A stretch of DNA of 64,000 nt from Enoplolaimus lenunculus (taxonomy: Eukaryota; Nematoda; Enoplea; Enoplida; Thoracostomopsidae): assembly GCA_030248215.1 (NCBI GenBank), contig JASANG010002313.1, positions 1 through 64,000 of the forward strand, given 5' to 3'. Below, piece by piece: positions 1-12,600 of the stretch. The notes beneath the pieces are model-generated. The model was given only the letters and a program-made list of their open reading frames with translations, had not been told where the DNA came from and ran no database searches. Within the stretch, counting starts at the first letter, position 1. Each line of letters begins with the position of its first letter. The position numbers and the translations under genes are program-made.

Positions 1-1260
1 CCCACGTGAACGTCACAGTAACAAACACGACTACCACGACCAAACCGTCGACGCTGACAATAACAATGGAAACACAACAAAAACAACATCGCCAACAACG
101 ACGAAATACAACTAAACAACAATAACAACAGCCGAAGCGACAATAACAAAAAGAATGGTGACCGCAACAATAACGGTACCAAAAACGGCGAAGCAATAAC
201 AAGAGCGTAAATGGCAGCAATAACCACGGCAAACACGACAACCGCGACGACCACGACCGCACCGACGGAAACCACGACACAACAACAACAACAACAACAA
301 CAAGAAGACAAGTAACACCAGCAGCAACACTAACAACTAAGACAACGACAATAGTACTCATGACAACGGCGACAACTGTGACATACAGCAACCAAAACAA
401 TCACGACAACGACGGCTCTGACAGTAACCACGACAGAACCGCAACAAGAGCAACACCAGTGGCAAGAACGTCAGCAATGAAGGCAGGGACAATAGTGCCC
501 ACGACAACGGCGGCAACAGCAGCGCACAGCAATGAAAATAGCTACGAAGACAAAACCGACCGACAGAACAATGGCAACATCGCAACGACGCTGAAGCAAC
601 AGTAACAACAACAATAATATCGGTAACGACCACGGCATTAAAAATGGCGAAGTAATAACAAGAGTGACAATGACAGCAACGACGATAACGACAGAACCAG
701 CTATAACGGCAAACGCAACAACCGCGACAACGACATAACGACCGCAGCGACAACAATGACGGCACAACTGCAACAAGAAGATCAGCAACAACAACGACCA
801 CAACAACGGCAATACGACGAGAACGCCACCAATTACGACAATAATGGCGTCAATATCTACGACCACAATAAGTGACAACGTCAATAAAATGATAACAAGT
901 GCAACAGCAATGCTACCAACGTCAACGGCGATAACACCGACGCACAGCAACAAAAAAAACTACAACACCGTCGACACTGACGACAACAAAGACGGCAACA
1001 ACGAAATATAACTACACAACGATAACAACAGAAGTGACAATAACAACAGCGACGACCTCGACAACGACCGCACCGATGACAACCACAACCACAACAAAGA
1101 CCTGCAACACTAGCAGCTACAACGTCAATAATTAAGCAACGGCAATGGTACCAACTACAACGGCGACAACAGCGACACACCAACATCGTAGTTGTAGTGA
1201 TCATTCTTGTGGCTGTTATTGTCACGTAGGCCCATGTAAACCTCGCTGCCGTCCCAAAAT
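1..1260. repeat. CAA/CGA-rich degenerate trinucleotide tract
   Basis: The plus strand is almost entirely runs of ACA, AAC, ACG and CAA triplets with many single-base changes, so it is an old, decayed simple-sequence tract. It gives long open frames on both strands made of Val/Leu/Cys-rich or Thr/Asn-rich low-complexity protein, which I do not regard as genes. A phrase with ATGAAAATAGCTACGAAG near 530 recurs near 2,980, so larger blocks were duplicated. The opposite-strand version (GTT-rich) follows at 2,540-2,930. Confidence 0.85.
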
Positions 1261-1289
1261 CCCACCATCCCCTCATAAGAATTTGATGT

Positions 1290-1690
1290 GTGGTCAAAGG
1301 TGGGATTTTGGGATGTGGTCGATGGTTGGATTTCGGGATATGGTCGAAGGTGGGATTTTGGGATTTCAGGTTATGGTCGAACGTGGAATTTTTGAATTTT
1401 AGGATATCGTTGAAGGTGGGATTTTTGGATTTCGGGTTATGGTCGAAGGTGGGATTTTGGGATTCGGGATATGGTCAAAGGTGAGATATTGGGATACGGT
1501 CGAAGGTGGAATTTTAGGACTTCGGGATATGGTCGAAGGTGGGATTTTGGGATTTCGGGATATGGTCGAAGGTGGGATTTCGAGATATTGTTGATGATGG
1601 GATTTTGGGATTTCGGGTATGGACGACGGTGGGATTTTAGGATTTTGTAATTTGGTGATATGGTAGAAGGATGGATTTTGGGATATAGTA
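1290..1690. repeat. Minisatellite, ~33-bp unit
   Basis: About a dozen imperfect units of a phrase like GGTGGGATTTTGGGAT followed by TTCGGGATATGGTCGAA. Units differ by small indels (about 28-36 bp). The open frames over it give a repeated RPYPE/KSHLRPYP peptide, which reflects the repeat and not a gene. Short pieces of the same phrase (CCCAAAATCCCACC) occur at both flanks, near 1,254 and 2,490. Confidence 0.85.
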
Positions 1691-2425
1691 GAAGGCGAAA
1701 TGCTCTTAAACCTAAGCCTGAACCTAAGCCTAGACCTGTACTCAAGGCTTACCCTAAGCCCAAACTTAAGTCAAAGCCCAAGGCTATCCGCAAGCCTAAG
1801 CCTAGTCCTAAGCCTAGGAATTAGCCCAAGGGTTATTTTGCGATTTAATTAACGTGAACCCCGCAATGGGCCTAAGTCTAAGCCTAAGATTTAGCCCAAG
1901 TGTTATTAAAGATCTAATCTTTGTTTGGTAAAAACCTATTCATAAAGCCTCGGTTAAGCCTAAGCCAATGGTCTCTGTGGTCTAATCTACGCTTAAACAA
2001 AGCCTGCTCCTAAAGCCTAAGTGTAAACTTAAGCGAAAGCCTAAGCCTAAGCATATTGCTAAGCCTAAACAAAAAAGTCTAAAGCTTAAACTGATTCTAT
2101 TATAGCCCCTCCGGAAAATGATCTGGCCCTGTTCTATACATAGGACCCTAAGACTTAGTTCGTAACGGTCATTTATGATTTAACCTACGTTTAAACCACT
2201 TCCTAGAGCCTCAGCGTCATAAAACTATGCCTAAGCCTAGGCCTAAGCCTGAGCCATAGACTAAGTCAAAGCCTACGCCTAAGGCTAAGGCACATCTAAA
2301 ATGTATATTTAAGCTTTACACCAGACGTTACGGATAAACACCTAAATACCTAAGCCTAAGACGGAGCGTTGCATATTCCTAATCCTAAATCTTGAGCCAA
2401 AGAATTGCATAATCCTAAATCTAAG
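1690..2425 (+). repeat. Interstitial telomere-like (GCCTAA)n tract, degenerate
   Basis: Dozens of CCTAAGCCTAAGCC-type hexamers with many substitutions, all in the GCCTAA orientation on the plus strand. The complement is TTAGGC, the nematode telomere repeat. Smaller patches of the same hexamer occur near 5,105-5,135, 60,435-60,465 and 62,880-62,945. The divergence suggests an old internal tract, not a live chromosome end. Confidence 0.75.
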
Positions 2426-2539
2426 TCTAATCCTAACCCTACGGAATTGCTTTCGATGAATTTTATTGAAATCGCAAAATCCCAACATCCCAAAATCCCA
2501 CCACAAACAAAAAGTATAATTTTTTACTTGGGACGGTGG

Positions 2540-3290
2540 GATTTTGCGGCGGCACTCAACTATACATGGGCCGTCGCTTTTGTTGTTATTGTTGTGTAGT
2601 TGTATTTCGCCCTTGCTGTGTTTCCATTGTTGTTGTCGTGTTTCGATTGTTGTAGTCTGTTTCGACGGTTTTGTCGCGGTTGTTTTGTTGTTGTGCGTTG
2701 CTGTTATCGCCGTTGACGTGGGTATAATTGCGGTTGTCCTCGTTCTTATCATTTTGTTGGCAGTGTTGTCGTCGTCGTATTTGTCGTAGGTACTGCCATC
2801 ATTATTGTCGTTGTTGGCGGCGTTGTTGTCGTGTTGCCATTGTTGTTGTTGTGGTCGTTGTCGGTGTTACGGATGTTGCTGCTCTTCTTGTTTCAGTTGT
2901 GTCGTGGTTGTAGTCGCTGCGGTCGTTATGTCGTTGCACGTTGTGGCGTTTGCAGTACCCACAACATTAACGCAGAACAATGGAAATACCTACGAAGACA
3001 AAACCGGCCACATTGACGAGAAGAACAATGACAACCCCTCGACAACGGCACCAACAGCAGAAGCGACAGTAACAACAACAACGGCGAAGACGGTGGTATC
3101 AAAAATGGTAAAGCAATAACAGGAGCGAGAACGGCAGCAACGACAAAAGCAGCAGTAACGACGGCAAACACAACAGAAACGATGGCACGACCACAGCGAC
3201 TACAAGGACGACACAACTGTGACAAGAGTAGCAACAGCAACAAAAACAACAACAACAACGATAACGTCCACATCGACGAACACTGCGCGG
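2540..3290. repeat. GTT-rich then CAA-rich low-complexity tract
   Basis: 2,575-2,935 is rich in TTG/GTT/CGT triplets, the strand-reverse of 1-1,260. 2,955-3,290 switches back to CAA/ACG-rich sequence. The cysteine- and leucine-rich open frames across it are triplet-repeat artefacts. Confidence 0.8.
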
Positions 3291-3299
3291 TCATTTTTG

Positions 3300-4560
3300 A
3301 AAGCCAACACAGGAGCTACTTCTAGCGTAAACAACTAATCTCGAGCAAGATTTTGATGCCCATTTGCTGGAGATACAGGAGATGTTGAGCAATAGATTTG
3401 AATTAATACAGCTATACCATAATTATAACAAAGCAAAATGATTTATATGTGGCCGCAAGAAGTTTCTAAAAAACATGCAGACCTTGAAGCGTTTCAGACG
3501 TTGGCAAATGAAGGCGTACACGTTGAAAAAATATAGAATCATAAACATGCTTTTCGCAGTTCATATAGGGTCAAGATATATAACTTTAGTAATAAATTAG
3601 TATTTTACAATCTGACAACTTATACACTTTAGATTACGATAAACTACCGATAAAACTCATGCCGTCTACAATATCTCAACTGTGGTTTGTTCATAAATCC
3701 AATAGCCTTGGCAGTTATACAGTATATAACACCACAAAACAGCTGCGATAGATTAACAGCAAAAAATGAATATACGCAAAACGTATTATACTACGTGCAG
3801 TATACTAATGAAAGCCGTTGATACAAGTGGTCACAATATTTCAATTGGATAATAATGAAAATGATACAAAGTTCACAAAACATTAATTACCTCAATGCAG
3901 TAACTGAAGAACTTATACAATTAAATAAATAAGCACAAAACTACGTTGAAATAACTGCACAACGTAAACACATGTCATGCAGTATCTAATCCAGGCATAA
4001 AGATGACACAACCGTCTATTGCACTTCAACCCCCCACATTAATTCAATACATCATCAGCTTAGCTTTTTTAACCTGACGTTCAACAATAATTCTATTTCT
4101 TTCCATCAGATGGAAAACATAATGGCGCTGGGTGAAATTAGGAAGAAGTTTAGTGAATGTTTTTACCAAAACTTTGTCAACTTTCCGGTTGTGCCACGTT
4201 CAACCAAATACATGAATTAATACTTGTGATATTGACAATAGTACACTTGTATCACAGCAAACATGTAGTACACAGCTCTCTGGTTTGCACCATTTCCATA
4301 CTGTAAAAATTAAAAAACCTGTACGCACCCGAACATTGGTGCAGCAATAATTCAATGTCCAAATCACTGCAGAATCATTTATGTAACACAATTTGTGAAA
4401 TTCGCACAAAATGATGCAACAATAAAAAACAGTAATTATCGGTGAATGTAACAAGCTATACCCCAACACAACCCGCCCATTCGATATAATATCCTCACTT
4501 TGTTATTGCGTGATAGTACAAGTAAGTAACAGGTAGTTGTTTAACTGTCACACTCTGTTA
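3300..4560. other. No gene recognised; AT-rich unique DNA
   Basis: No long open frame, clear exon or repeat end is visible here. The short open frames lack coding character. Confidence 0.5.
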
Positions 4561-4564
4561 GGTG

Positions 4565-4882
4565 CTACGTACTCTGGATAAAATCAACCAAGGTCTTTAG
4601 CGTGTTGGGATGTAATCTGTTAGACCCGTATAACTCAAACAACAATTGACTCATACCAATCTTTTGAGACATGCTTGTTTCTGGCTCATCATCAGAACCA
4701 GCGTTGTTGTGTAGCACATTTCCTTGGAAATCAGAACTGGCTTGCTTGAACAGAGGTTGCATGAAAACCAAATATTTAGCATAATCGTCGCGTGATATCC
4801 TTTGCCTTTTGCGAATAATAGGATCATTGCTTAAGCGCACAACACCGGCAACGTTAGGCTGCATACCAGGAAGTTGAAGAAT
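4565..4882 (-). CDS. Probable terminal coding exon, function unknown
   Basis: The minus strand has an acceptor ending GATTTTAG just before 4,882, followed by an open frame beginning ILQLPGMQPNVAG and ending DFIQST and a TAG stop. The stretch is compositionally protein-like: basic RKRQRISRDD, a mixed acidic GSDDEPETS segment, then a leucine-rich helical tail with SQLLFELYG. It enters in phase 0, like the exons upstream at 6,699-23,976, so it could be an alternative last exon of that gene. It could also be the end of a separate gene. No family recognised. Confidence 0.5.
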   Translation of the reverse strand: MLQLPGMQPNVAGVVRLSNDPIIRKRQRISRDDYAKYLVFMQPLFKQASSDFQGNVLHNNAGSDDEPETSMSQKIGMSQLLFELYGSNRLHPNTLKTLVDFIQST

Positions 4883-4984
4883 CTAAAATCAAAATATGCG
4901 GCCATCTGTGACTCACCGTGGAACGAATATAGCAAAAAAGTACTCGACTCATTCAAACGCTTTTTAAAGCGAAACCTATAATTA

Positions 4985-5310
4985 AATAATTTCGTTTAAC
5001 GCATAATTATTCAGTAATTTTTCGAGAAAAAAGACTGTGAACGGGAGAGGCGCTGCAGTGATTCAGTTTAAAGTCTCGTTGATCCAACCACAGAAGTGGC
5101 TAACAAAGCCTAGGCGCAAGCCTAAGTGTAAGTGCCATTTTATAATGGTGATATATTTTCCAAAAATTTTCATAATTTATATCTCAATATTTGTGGGCTT
5201 ACTTGCAATTGGTGTAGCACTTATTGTTAGTTATAGTGTAATAGGTTTTGAAACAAGCGAACTGCGTCAACTCAGCTGCGAATCTATACCACACGCAGCA
5301 GGATAAATTG
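4985..5310 (+). other. Weak open frame with one hydrophobic segment
   Basis: A plus-strand frame starting ATG at about 5,145 would give a ~54-residue peptide with one strongly hydrophobic stretch (FVGLLAIGVALIV). There is no second exon, homologue or promoter to support it. It contains a short GCCTAA-type patch just upstream. Likely chance. Confidence 0.15.
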
Positions 5311-5623
5311 AGCACAATGAATGCGCTAATTTTTGAAGTTTATATAAACTTGATTCAAAAGCTACACGACGAATCACCAACTGATGAAACGAAACATCAG
5401 TTTCTTATAGAAATAACGTAAATATTAATTGTTATGTGTAGTGAAACATACTACAGGCTACATGATGTGTTGGAAATAGCCCGAAACAAAAATATGTTAT
5501 TTTTATCAATGACTATAAATGAAACTGCTGTTTGTCGGGTTCAACGCAATAATGCAGAATGCAGTCTGCAGTTTTTCACATGTTAAATTCGAAAGCGAAA
5601 GTTTTAAACCTTGCTACACATAT

Positions 5624-5782
5624 TAGGGAACGACCGGATAGTTGAAATACATACACAAATTTTTGTATGTTTTTGTTTGTATATCAAAATTCGGATCCGG
5701 AGATCCGGTAGTTTATTTTACCGGATCCGGATCTTAAAAATTGCAGAGATCCGGTCCGGATCTCGGATCCGGTCGATCCCTA
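5624..5782. mobile_element. hAT-type MITE, GGATCC-repeat family, 8-bp TSD
   Basis: The terminal inverted repeats are TAGGGAACGACCGGAT and the matching GATCCGGTCGATCCCTA. The interior is mostly degenerate GGATCCGG hexamers. It is flanked by a perfect 8-bp duplication, ACACATAT, at 5,616-5,623 and 5,783-5,790. It has no coding capacity. The 8-bp TSD and the (C/T)AGGG start are typical of hAT elements. Confidence 0.85.
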
Positions 5783-6282
5783 ACACATATCGATCGAATC
5801 GCAAACAAACGTTCACGCCTGTAGACAGCCGTTATATATCCTGACGCGACATTTCAATGGAAGTCTTGAAAATTTATGCATAATTTTGGTTCCACACGTT
5901 TTAACACAATCAGCCTAGTGGTTTTCTGTGTGGAAGCCAACCTCTTAGGAAGATCGAGAACTCAGTTTCTCTCAAGCTCTAATATACTTAACGTTCGCTT
6001 ATTTTAATAATATTCATCAAAAATAAATATACACACTGAAGCTAAATTGGTTACACAACGTCGACAAAGCACTACTTAAGAAATGAATAAATGTTAACAG
6101 TCGAGATTTACCATTTCTCTTCTAAACCACGCACAGGTTTAAGTACTTCTTAAATAGTAAATTTCACACTCGCGCAAACGGTGAACAGATGTAACACTGT
6201 TAGTTTTTAGTTGACCATATATCACATTACTGCTCTTCTTCCATTTTAACATACCTTTAACGAGAAGTGTGCACAGTAACGG

Positions 6283-6699
6283 TCAGATGTCGTTTGCCCG
6301 CACTTCCCAGTCAATTCTGCGGTTGCGCAAGTTGTACTCACCCTGCGCAACAACATGAGTCGGCCGATCAATGCACCGGCTCATGTGCACAAGCAACCCG
6401 CGCATATTCTTGAACGGGCGCGTGCCGCCAGCGATACGTGTTGTTTGGCAGTGCGGGCAACGAAGCTGATCCATTTCCCCATGCACACCCAGGTGCTCCA
6501 ATCGTTGCGCTCGTTCTTCTCGCAGCTTCTGCCGTCGTTGTTGGTTATACTTTCGTCGCTTTTCTTTGAGACGCTCGTCGCGCCGTCGATAAGCGCGTCG
6601 CTTGTACCGTAGCATCGCTGCCGGGCTTTCGTCGAGAGAGAAATACGAGTTTTTCTCGAAGTGCTCGACCACACGCAGTAAATCATGCATACCCTGCGT
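6283..6699 (-). CDS. Host gene exon F: basic coiled coil plus C2HC finger, with stop
   Basis: It starts after the acceptor AATTTCAG at 6,700 and reads TQGMHDLLRVVEHFEKN, then an Arg/Lys-rich helical stretch (KRRAYRRRDERLKEKRR) likely to be coiled coil or nucleic-acid binding. Next comes a finger with C-x2-C-x20-H-x3-C spacing (CPHC...HMSRC) and a tail with YNLRNR. The frame ends at a TGA at 6,283. A GTATGT donor lies shortly after at about 6,254, so the 3' UTR might be spliced. A GTGAGT inside the exon near 6,337 could be an alternative donor, but it would leave phase 1. Confidence 0.65.
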   Translation of the reverse strand, partial: TQGMHDLLRVVEHFEKNSYFSLDESPAAMLRYKRRAYRRRDERLKEKRRKYNQQRRQKLREERAQRLEHLGVHGEMDQLRCPHCQTTRIAGGTRPFKNMRGLLVHMSRCIDRPTHVVAQGEYNLRNRRIDWEVRANDI

Positions 6700-9600
6700 C
6701 TGAAATTGAATGCACTGAAAGCATTTAGCAGGGCACAGTTGAAATTCTGAGTCCGATTATTAATCAATCGGAAGCGAAATTTTGAAATTTTAGGTTTAGT
6801 TCTACTTGTTGTGATTTGATGCATAAAAATTCTCTCGATATCAACATTTTAACACACAAAACTACCGTTTTATTGAATCGTCGCCAATTTATTCATGCGA
6901 TATTTGAATCAATATTATATTTTGTTAAAATAATTAATAGAGCAGGGTTCAAAATTGGAGCGAAATCAGAATTTTGCGCCAGGACCAGGATCAGTCGGAA
7001 ACACTCAACGATATAAGGAAAATATATAGCACTTAATTTACCCATTGTTTAAACGGCAACGACAGCACTTTACGCACTTCGGTGCACCACTCGGACTTGA
7101 ATTCGGGAACACGTTTCTGCGGTGGCTGCTAAAGTAAAAAAATGTTAGTCTGCACATTTTCTGTGAATGGGTTTATAATTTGTAATTTTCAAAAGACCAT
7201 AATGTTGTGGTGCTCGGTCAGTATAGTGTTTTGTGTTTCAGATAACTTATCAATTATATATATTAGGGATGTGCCGATACCAAAATTTTTGCCGATGCCG
7301 ATTCTTATTTTAAAATTTTGCCGACGCCGAACCGATGCCGATTCCAACTTTAGTACATCATGCTTAATAAGCAGATAGAATACTACATTACGTTGTTATA
7401 TGAAGGCTTAAACCCTAACCATCATAAACGATTATAATTTTATAACAACGGTTAATTTCAATTAATTTTTTCAAACACAAAAGCAAGAGATATAACAATT
7501 TTCCTGAGCCGAAACACTATTGTGCACCCAGAAATGAAATTGATAGCATTCCAACTGACTGTTATGTGCATAAAGTATCGGGAAAGAATCGGCAATTTTT
7601 TTGCAGTGCCGATGTTGATGCCGATTAATCGGCACATCCCTAATATATATCTTTTAAAAATTATTGTGAACAAATTCAGCGACATAAACAATACACAATA
7701 GATTAAAATGCGTATACGCTGAACAGCCATAGCATTTCCGACTATAGACTCATTAATACTAAATCAATATTTGAGCACCTTTGCTCTCAATACGGCAATG
7801 TTACCAACCTCGTCCTCATCCTGCGATGCTTGTTGCCGCGGTCGCTTTCGGGTCTAAAACAACCACGCAAATTTATTCCAATTTGAATTTAACAAAAGTA
7901 AAACTGAAATTAGCTAGTTATCCTGCTACCCAGTTTGAAATATCTAGCACACAGTTTGTTGTATTAGCTCACATAGCCACAAAATTTTTGTTTTCGTTAT
8001 ATATTCATAGAACTTTAATTCAGTCTCAGTAGGCACAAAGAAACACTAAACATTAATGCTGTGGGTGACAACAGACGTTCTCGCGTATTAGGTGCGTTTC
8101 AGATCACGTAAAATCTGAATGCTCGGACTATAATTCGAATTAAAAAACCGAATCTAGCAAGGTTCGAAAACAACCATTTGTGTTGTTGAAATTAAGTTGG
8201 AACAGACGGAATCATGTTTTAAAAAGGGCACACAAAACATCCGTAGTTTTGCACCTCGATTCATACTCCAATGAATTCATGTTTGGTTTGGATATTTCAA
8301 ACAAAATTCACTTATTTCTAATGTCTACCTCAGATTTGGCTTGCTAAATTGGTATTCCAAACGACTACAGGTTTACATTATTTACAAAGAATAGTTTATC
8401 AATATGAAAAGAATTCGCAAAGTGAACGTGCGGAATCGCCAAAGTCACAATGGTTCGGAATCGGTGATGTCGTGGGTTCAGCGCCACCCTGTTCATTGTG
8501 CGAAGTTGATTAAATGTCAATTTACTGAGTTTGCATACCACTTCTCCTCTTCCTCCGGGCTCTGCGCAACTCGTCTCAGGACCTGGAAACAACCGCTTTC
8601 GAGGTGGCCCCTGAAGTAAAAAAATCAAATACACTTAGGGTTGCGTTATACTTATGGTGATGTCCGGCGCCGCCCGTCAGCCGTCTGGCGCCGTTCGTCG
8701 CCCGTCTGTCACCCGTACGGCACTAGCCGTCACTATACGGCATCCTAATGGTGACAGACGGCGCCGTACGGGTGACGAACAGCGCCGCATGACGAGTATA
8801 GTGCCACCCTTACGTTTCTCAATTTTCATCGTTTTATTGTTTGTTCTTTTACCAGAGATCGTCTTTCGCAGTTTCAAAGACAGTTATTACAAATACTGTA
8901 TATATTTTTCCACTATTATCCAGGGTGCGACCGGATATCCGGTTCCGGTCTAATATGCGGCAAAAACTGATATCCGTATCCGGTTACGATATCCGTTATA
9001 AACCTACCGGATACTGGATATTTACGGTTGTGTATACCGGATATTTACGGTTGTGGTGCCGAATATCAAAAAACAGCTTTTGACAAGAAAGCGTCTTTAA
9101 CTTTTTGCTGTGATTACATTTCTGGGCATGTCAAGATGTTCAAGTTTTGATAATTTTCAGCTACTTTGAACTTCTGCACACGAGAGAAAGTTAAACGCAT
9201 TTTTGCATTAAAATAGTTCCGTTTATCAGCAGTAATTATGAATTTTATAACAGACGAAAACCTTGAGCGCGCTAAAAATACAACAAAAATAAATTATTTT
9301 AACATATACGTAAAATATCCGGTATCCGGTTTCTGTTCCGGTAAAAAATTAAATATCTGTATCCGGTTCCGGTATCTGATATCCGGTGAATTAATATCCG
9401 GTCGCACCCTGCTGTTAATCACCGTATACGTATTAGGTATATATCTATCGTAGCTCACGTTGATAGTTGTTTTTACGTGTTCTAACTTGGCCCCAGTTGG
9501 TACCGGCCCCTGCACCGTGGTTTTTGGTCCCGGTAAGTTTTTGTCGAAAAATATAACATTGGGTCAAACCAAAGTTTCTACCTGATATGTTGCAACGCAG

Positions 9601-12600
9601 AAATGATTACAAGTAGTAGAAAAATGGGAGTTATGGCTCACTTAAACGTCAAATTCCTTTGTGATGAGTCATAGTTGAAAAAGCCACAGTTGGAACAATG
9701 CCAACTTATGCATTTCGAGAACTGTACAAATGCACAAGATGCATGTCACAGTTGGAAAATGACAGTTTCTGCATTGTTTGTTCCTCATGTAAAATTCAAC
9801 AAGTTTGCACAAATCTAACATTTGCAATTTTAAAACTCATTTCTAACGTAAAACGCACAAGGAAGCATGTCAAAGTTGGAACAATGCCAAGTTGTACATT
9901 TCAAAAAATTGCGCAAATTATGTTGTAATATTGTGCATATTTACTCAACCCTAAGATTTGCATAATTGAATAGTTTATTCTTTGAGAAAAATGCACAAGT
10001 TTGTTTTGTTTGAACCGCGATTCGCAAACAAAGACCACTGAATTAAAGTCATGTTCAGCGTTGTTTAATTAGTAAATTATTTGATATTTCTAACTATTGC
10101 CCAGTGACGTCATTAATGCAAGCTCTAGCATAAAAACACAGACCTAGAAAGTATAAAAGGAACTGCTCTGCCGAAACTTTTCATTTCTCAGCAATCTTTA
10201 TTGTGATGGCGGAATTGGATTCTAAAGGTGTAAAAGCTCCAGCTGCACCACTGGAGCGCTACGTAACTAGTAGTGATGATGATGATAAGACTGTGTTGGT
10301 TTTATTCAACAGTGGCTGGAGTTGTTTGTCAAACTTTCGAGCTGCTCCGATGAAAATAAATGGTGTAAAATATCGAAGCGTGCAGCAGTATCTTGAAACT
10401 CAGAAAGCTCTAGCGATTGACAGAAGAGACTTATACAATTTTATCCTGCAGACGTATTCGCCCAGAAAATGCTTTGACATTATGCAGACAGTTAACGATT
10501 TGTCAGCGAACTGGAAGCAAAAAATGCTAGGCCATTTGAAAAGTGCTTTAGCAGCAAAGTTTTAACAACAACCGGAAATGCGAAAAACGCTGCTGGAAAC
10601 CGAGCAAGCGATGCTTGTTTTCGCAACTTCGTTCGACACTTACTTGGGTAATGGATTGGATATGATGGATCCCGAATCTACATCACCCAAAAAAGTAAGG
10701 TTATGTAAAATTAATTTAAAAGATAGTGTTTTTAAATTAAAGCGTTTGTTTCACACATGCTTTTGTTGTTGTAAAGCATTAATGTGCATACGTTCCATAT
10801 CAAGCAGTTGCAGCTAACTCAATTGTTACTATCCCGGAAAGAACATGCTCGGCGAGGCATTAATGAAAGTGCGGCAACAGTTTGCTAGAAAATTGGGTGA
10901 ATTAGAGGATTCCAAATCGAAAGAAAAAATGGTTTTGATACAGAATAAATAATATAAAACCTGACGTTTGTTTTGACATAAATACTATAATGTCTTCTTT
11001 CAATAAAATTGACAAAACATTATCGGAATACTATTACAAACCGAACTTTCCGGCTTCCTTTACAAATGCAAATAAACTATGGCTAGCAGCTAAAAACTAC
11101 TGCCAAAGTTAAAATTTGCGCACGTTCAACAGCGGTTGTCAAAGCAATTGGTACATCAGTTACACAAATCTAGACACCGCCGCCATGCAACCACACAGAT
11201 TAAAATCGAGCGACCAAACGAACAGTGGGACTTAGATCTAATGTTTGTAAGAAAAATAAAACGTTACAATAACAACTACCAGTACATCTTGATTGTTGTT
11301 CATATTTTCAGCAGGAAAGCTTATGTAGAACCGTTGCGCAATAAATTTGCGCAAACTGTTGCCGATGCTTTTGAGACAATTCTCAAACGCAGCAAAGTGG
11401 AACCTCGAGTTATTCGTTCAGACTACGGAACTGAATTTAAAGGAGCGTTTGAATCGTTCCTGAAGTCACGCAAAATTAAACACTTTTGGGCAAATAATGC
11501 GTACAGCGATTTATTAGAAGCCTCCGACGAAAAATTATAAAATATTTGAGCTACACGCAAAGCTTGCGTTACATCGATGCGTTGCAAAAGTTGTTACATC
11601 CTACAATAATACGGTACATCGTAGCATTGGAGTAACCTCTGAAGAAGCTGATCGCAGTTGGAAAAATTACAAACCTCCAATTGTTGCATCAGTTTCTAGC
11701 ACTAAGCCAAAGTTTACTCTAGATTTAGGAGATTATGTCAGAATATCGCTTGGAAAATCAAGATTCAACAAGTCAACAGAACAGAACTGGACTAATGAGC
11801 TGTATGAAGTCGTTCAACGGCGACTTGGCAATCCTCCAACGTACCGACTTCAAGATATGTTGGGACAACCAAGGACAGGAGCGTATTACGCAGCAGAGTT
11901 ACAGAAAGTTCATGTAGATAAAAAATAAATAAATACACAAAAAAACCTCCTGAAAAAGTATAAAAGCTTATGTGCCAGCGAAATAAATTTATTCTGTCTG
12001 TTAATTTTTGAACAAAACCACCGTGCTCTGTCCCTTTTTTTAATACGTACTATGATGGACTGTGGTACCAATTTTCAACAGCTGCGGTTTTCTGATCAAG
12101 AAATTTTGGCCGAAATGCAGCGGATAATGTACACCAATTGTTGGGGTTGCAGTAGCGAAAACCCAATGGTACGGCGGTATGGATCGGCGCATCAAAACGG
12201 CTGCCAAATGGATAAGCACGACATCATTGATTTGTATTTTCACGAAGCGCTGGTTACTGTGCACTACAAAAGTTGCATGCAAATTAATCCGCGCACCCGC
12301 CGGGCAACGATCAGGCGATTGAAAAAGTTGTGGCGCGATGGTGCAACAGACAGTGAAGACGATGGTGATGACGACGAAAACAACGATGGCGGCAACGGCG
12401 ATGATGCTATTTGTCGAACACGACAACGACATTGTTGAGGTTGATGACGGGAAGAACAAAGGCACAGCAGAAATGTCTAATTTGAAAGCCACCAATAAAA
12501 ATTGATTCTTTTGCCAAAAATTATATAAACAATTGTCGGTGTGTAATTTGTTATTGTTGCAAAGACCTATTGTTAATTGTTTGAAGGAATAAACATGCAA

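Larger units (their letters stand above)
1231..2575. repeat. Imperfect inverted repeat enclosing minisatellite and telomere-like tract
   Basis: The segment at about 1,231-1,275 (beginning CCCATGTA, then TGCCG and CAAAATCCCACC) is matched in inverted form at about 2,525-2,575. CAA-rich DNA lies outside the left arm and GTT-rich DNA outside the right arm, so the whole block is roughly a large decayed palindrome. It could be a foldback transposon or a rearranged satellite block. I see no coding region for a transposase. Confidence 0.5.

Noticed and set aside
112-1300. Long Val/Leu/Cys-rich or Thr/Asn-rich open frames on both strands
   Set aside because: They arise from decayed CAA/GTT triplet repeats and have no codon structure or splice support.
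1437-1745. Frame with repeated RPYPE/KSHLRPYP peptide
   Set aside because: It is the translation of the ~33-bp minisatellite.
8654-8953. Arg/Pro-rich frames over 8,654-8,953
   Set aside because: They follow the GC-rich inverted-repeat element and stop at its edge. Composition artefact.
12040-12600. 186-residue minus-strand frame
   Set aside because: It is a shadow of the plus-strand small Polinton gene at 12,052-12,440. Hydrophobic stretches come from the reverse of an acidic Asp-rich tail.
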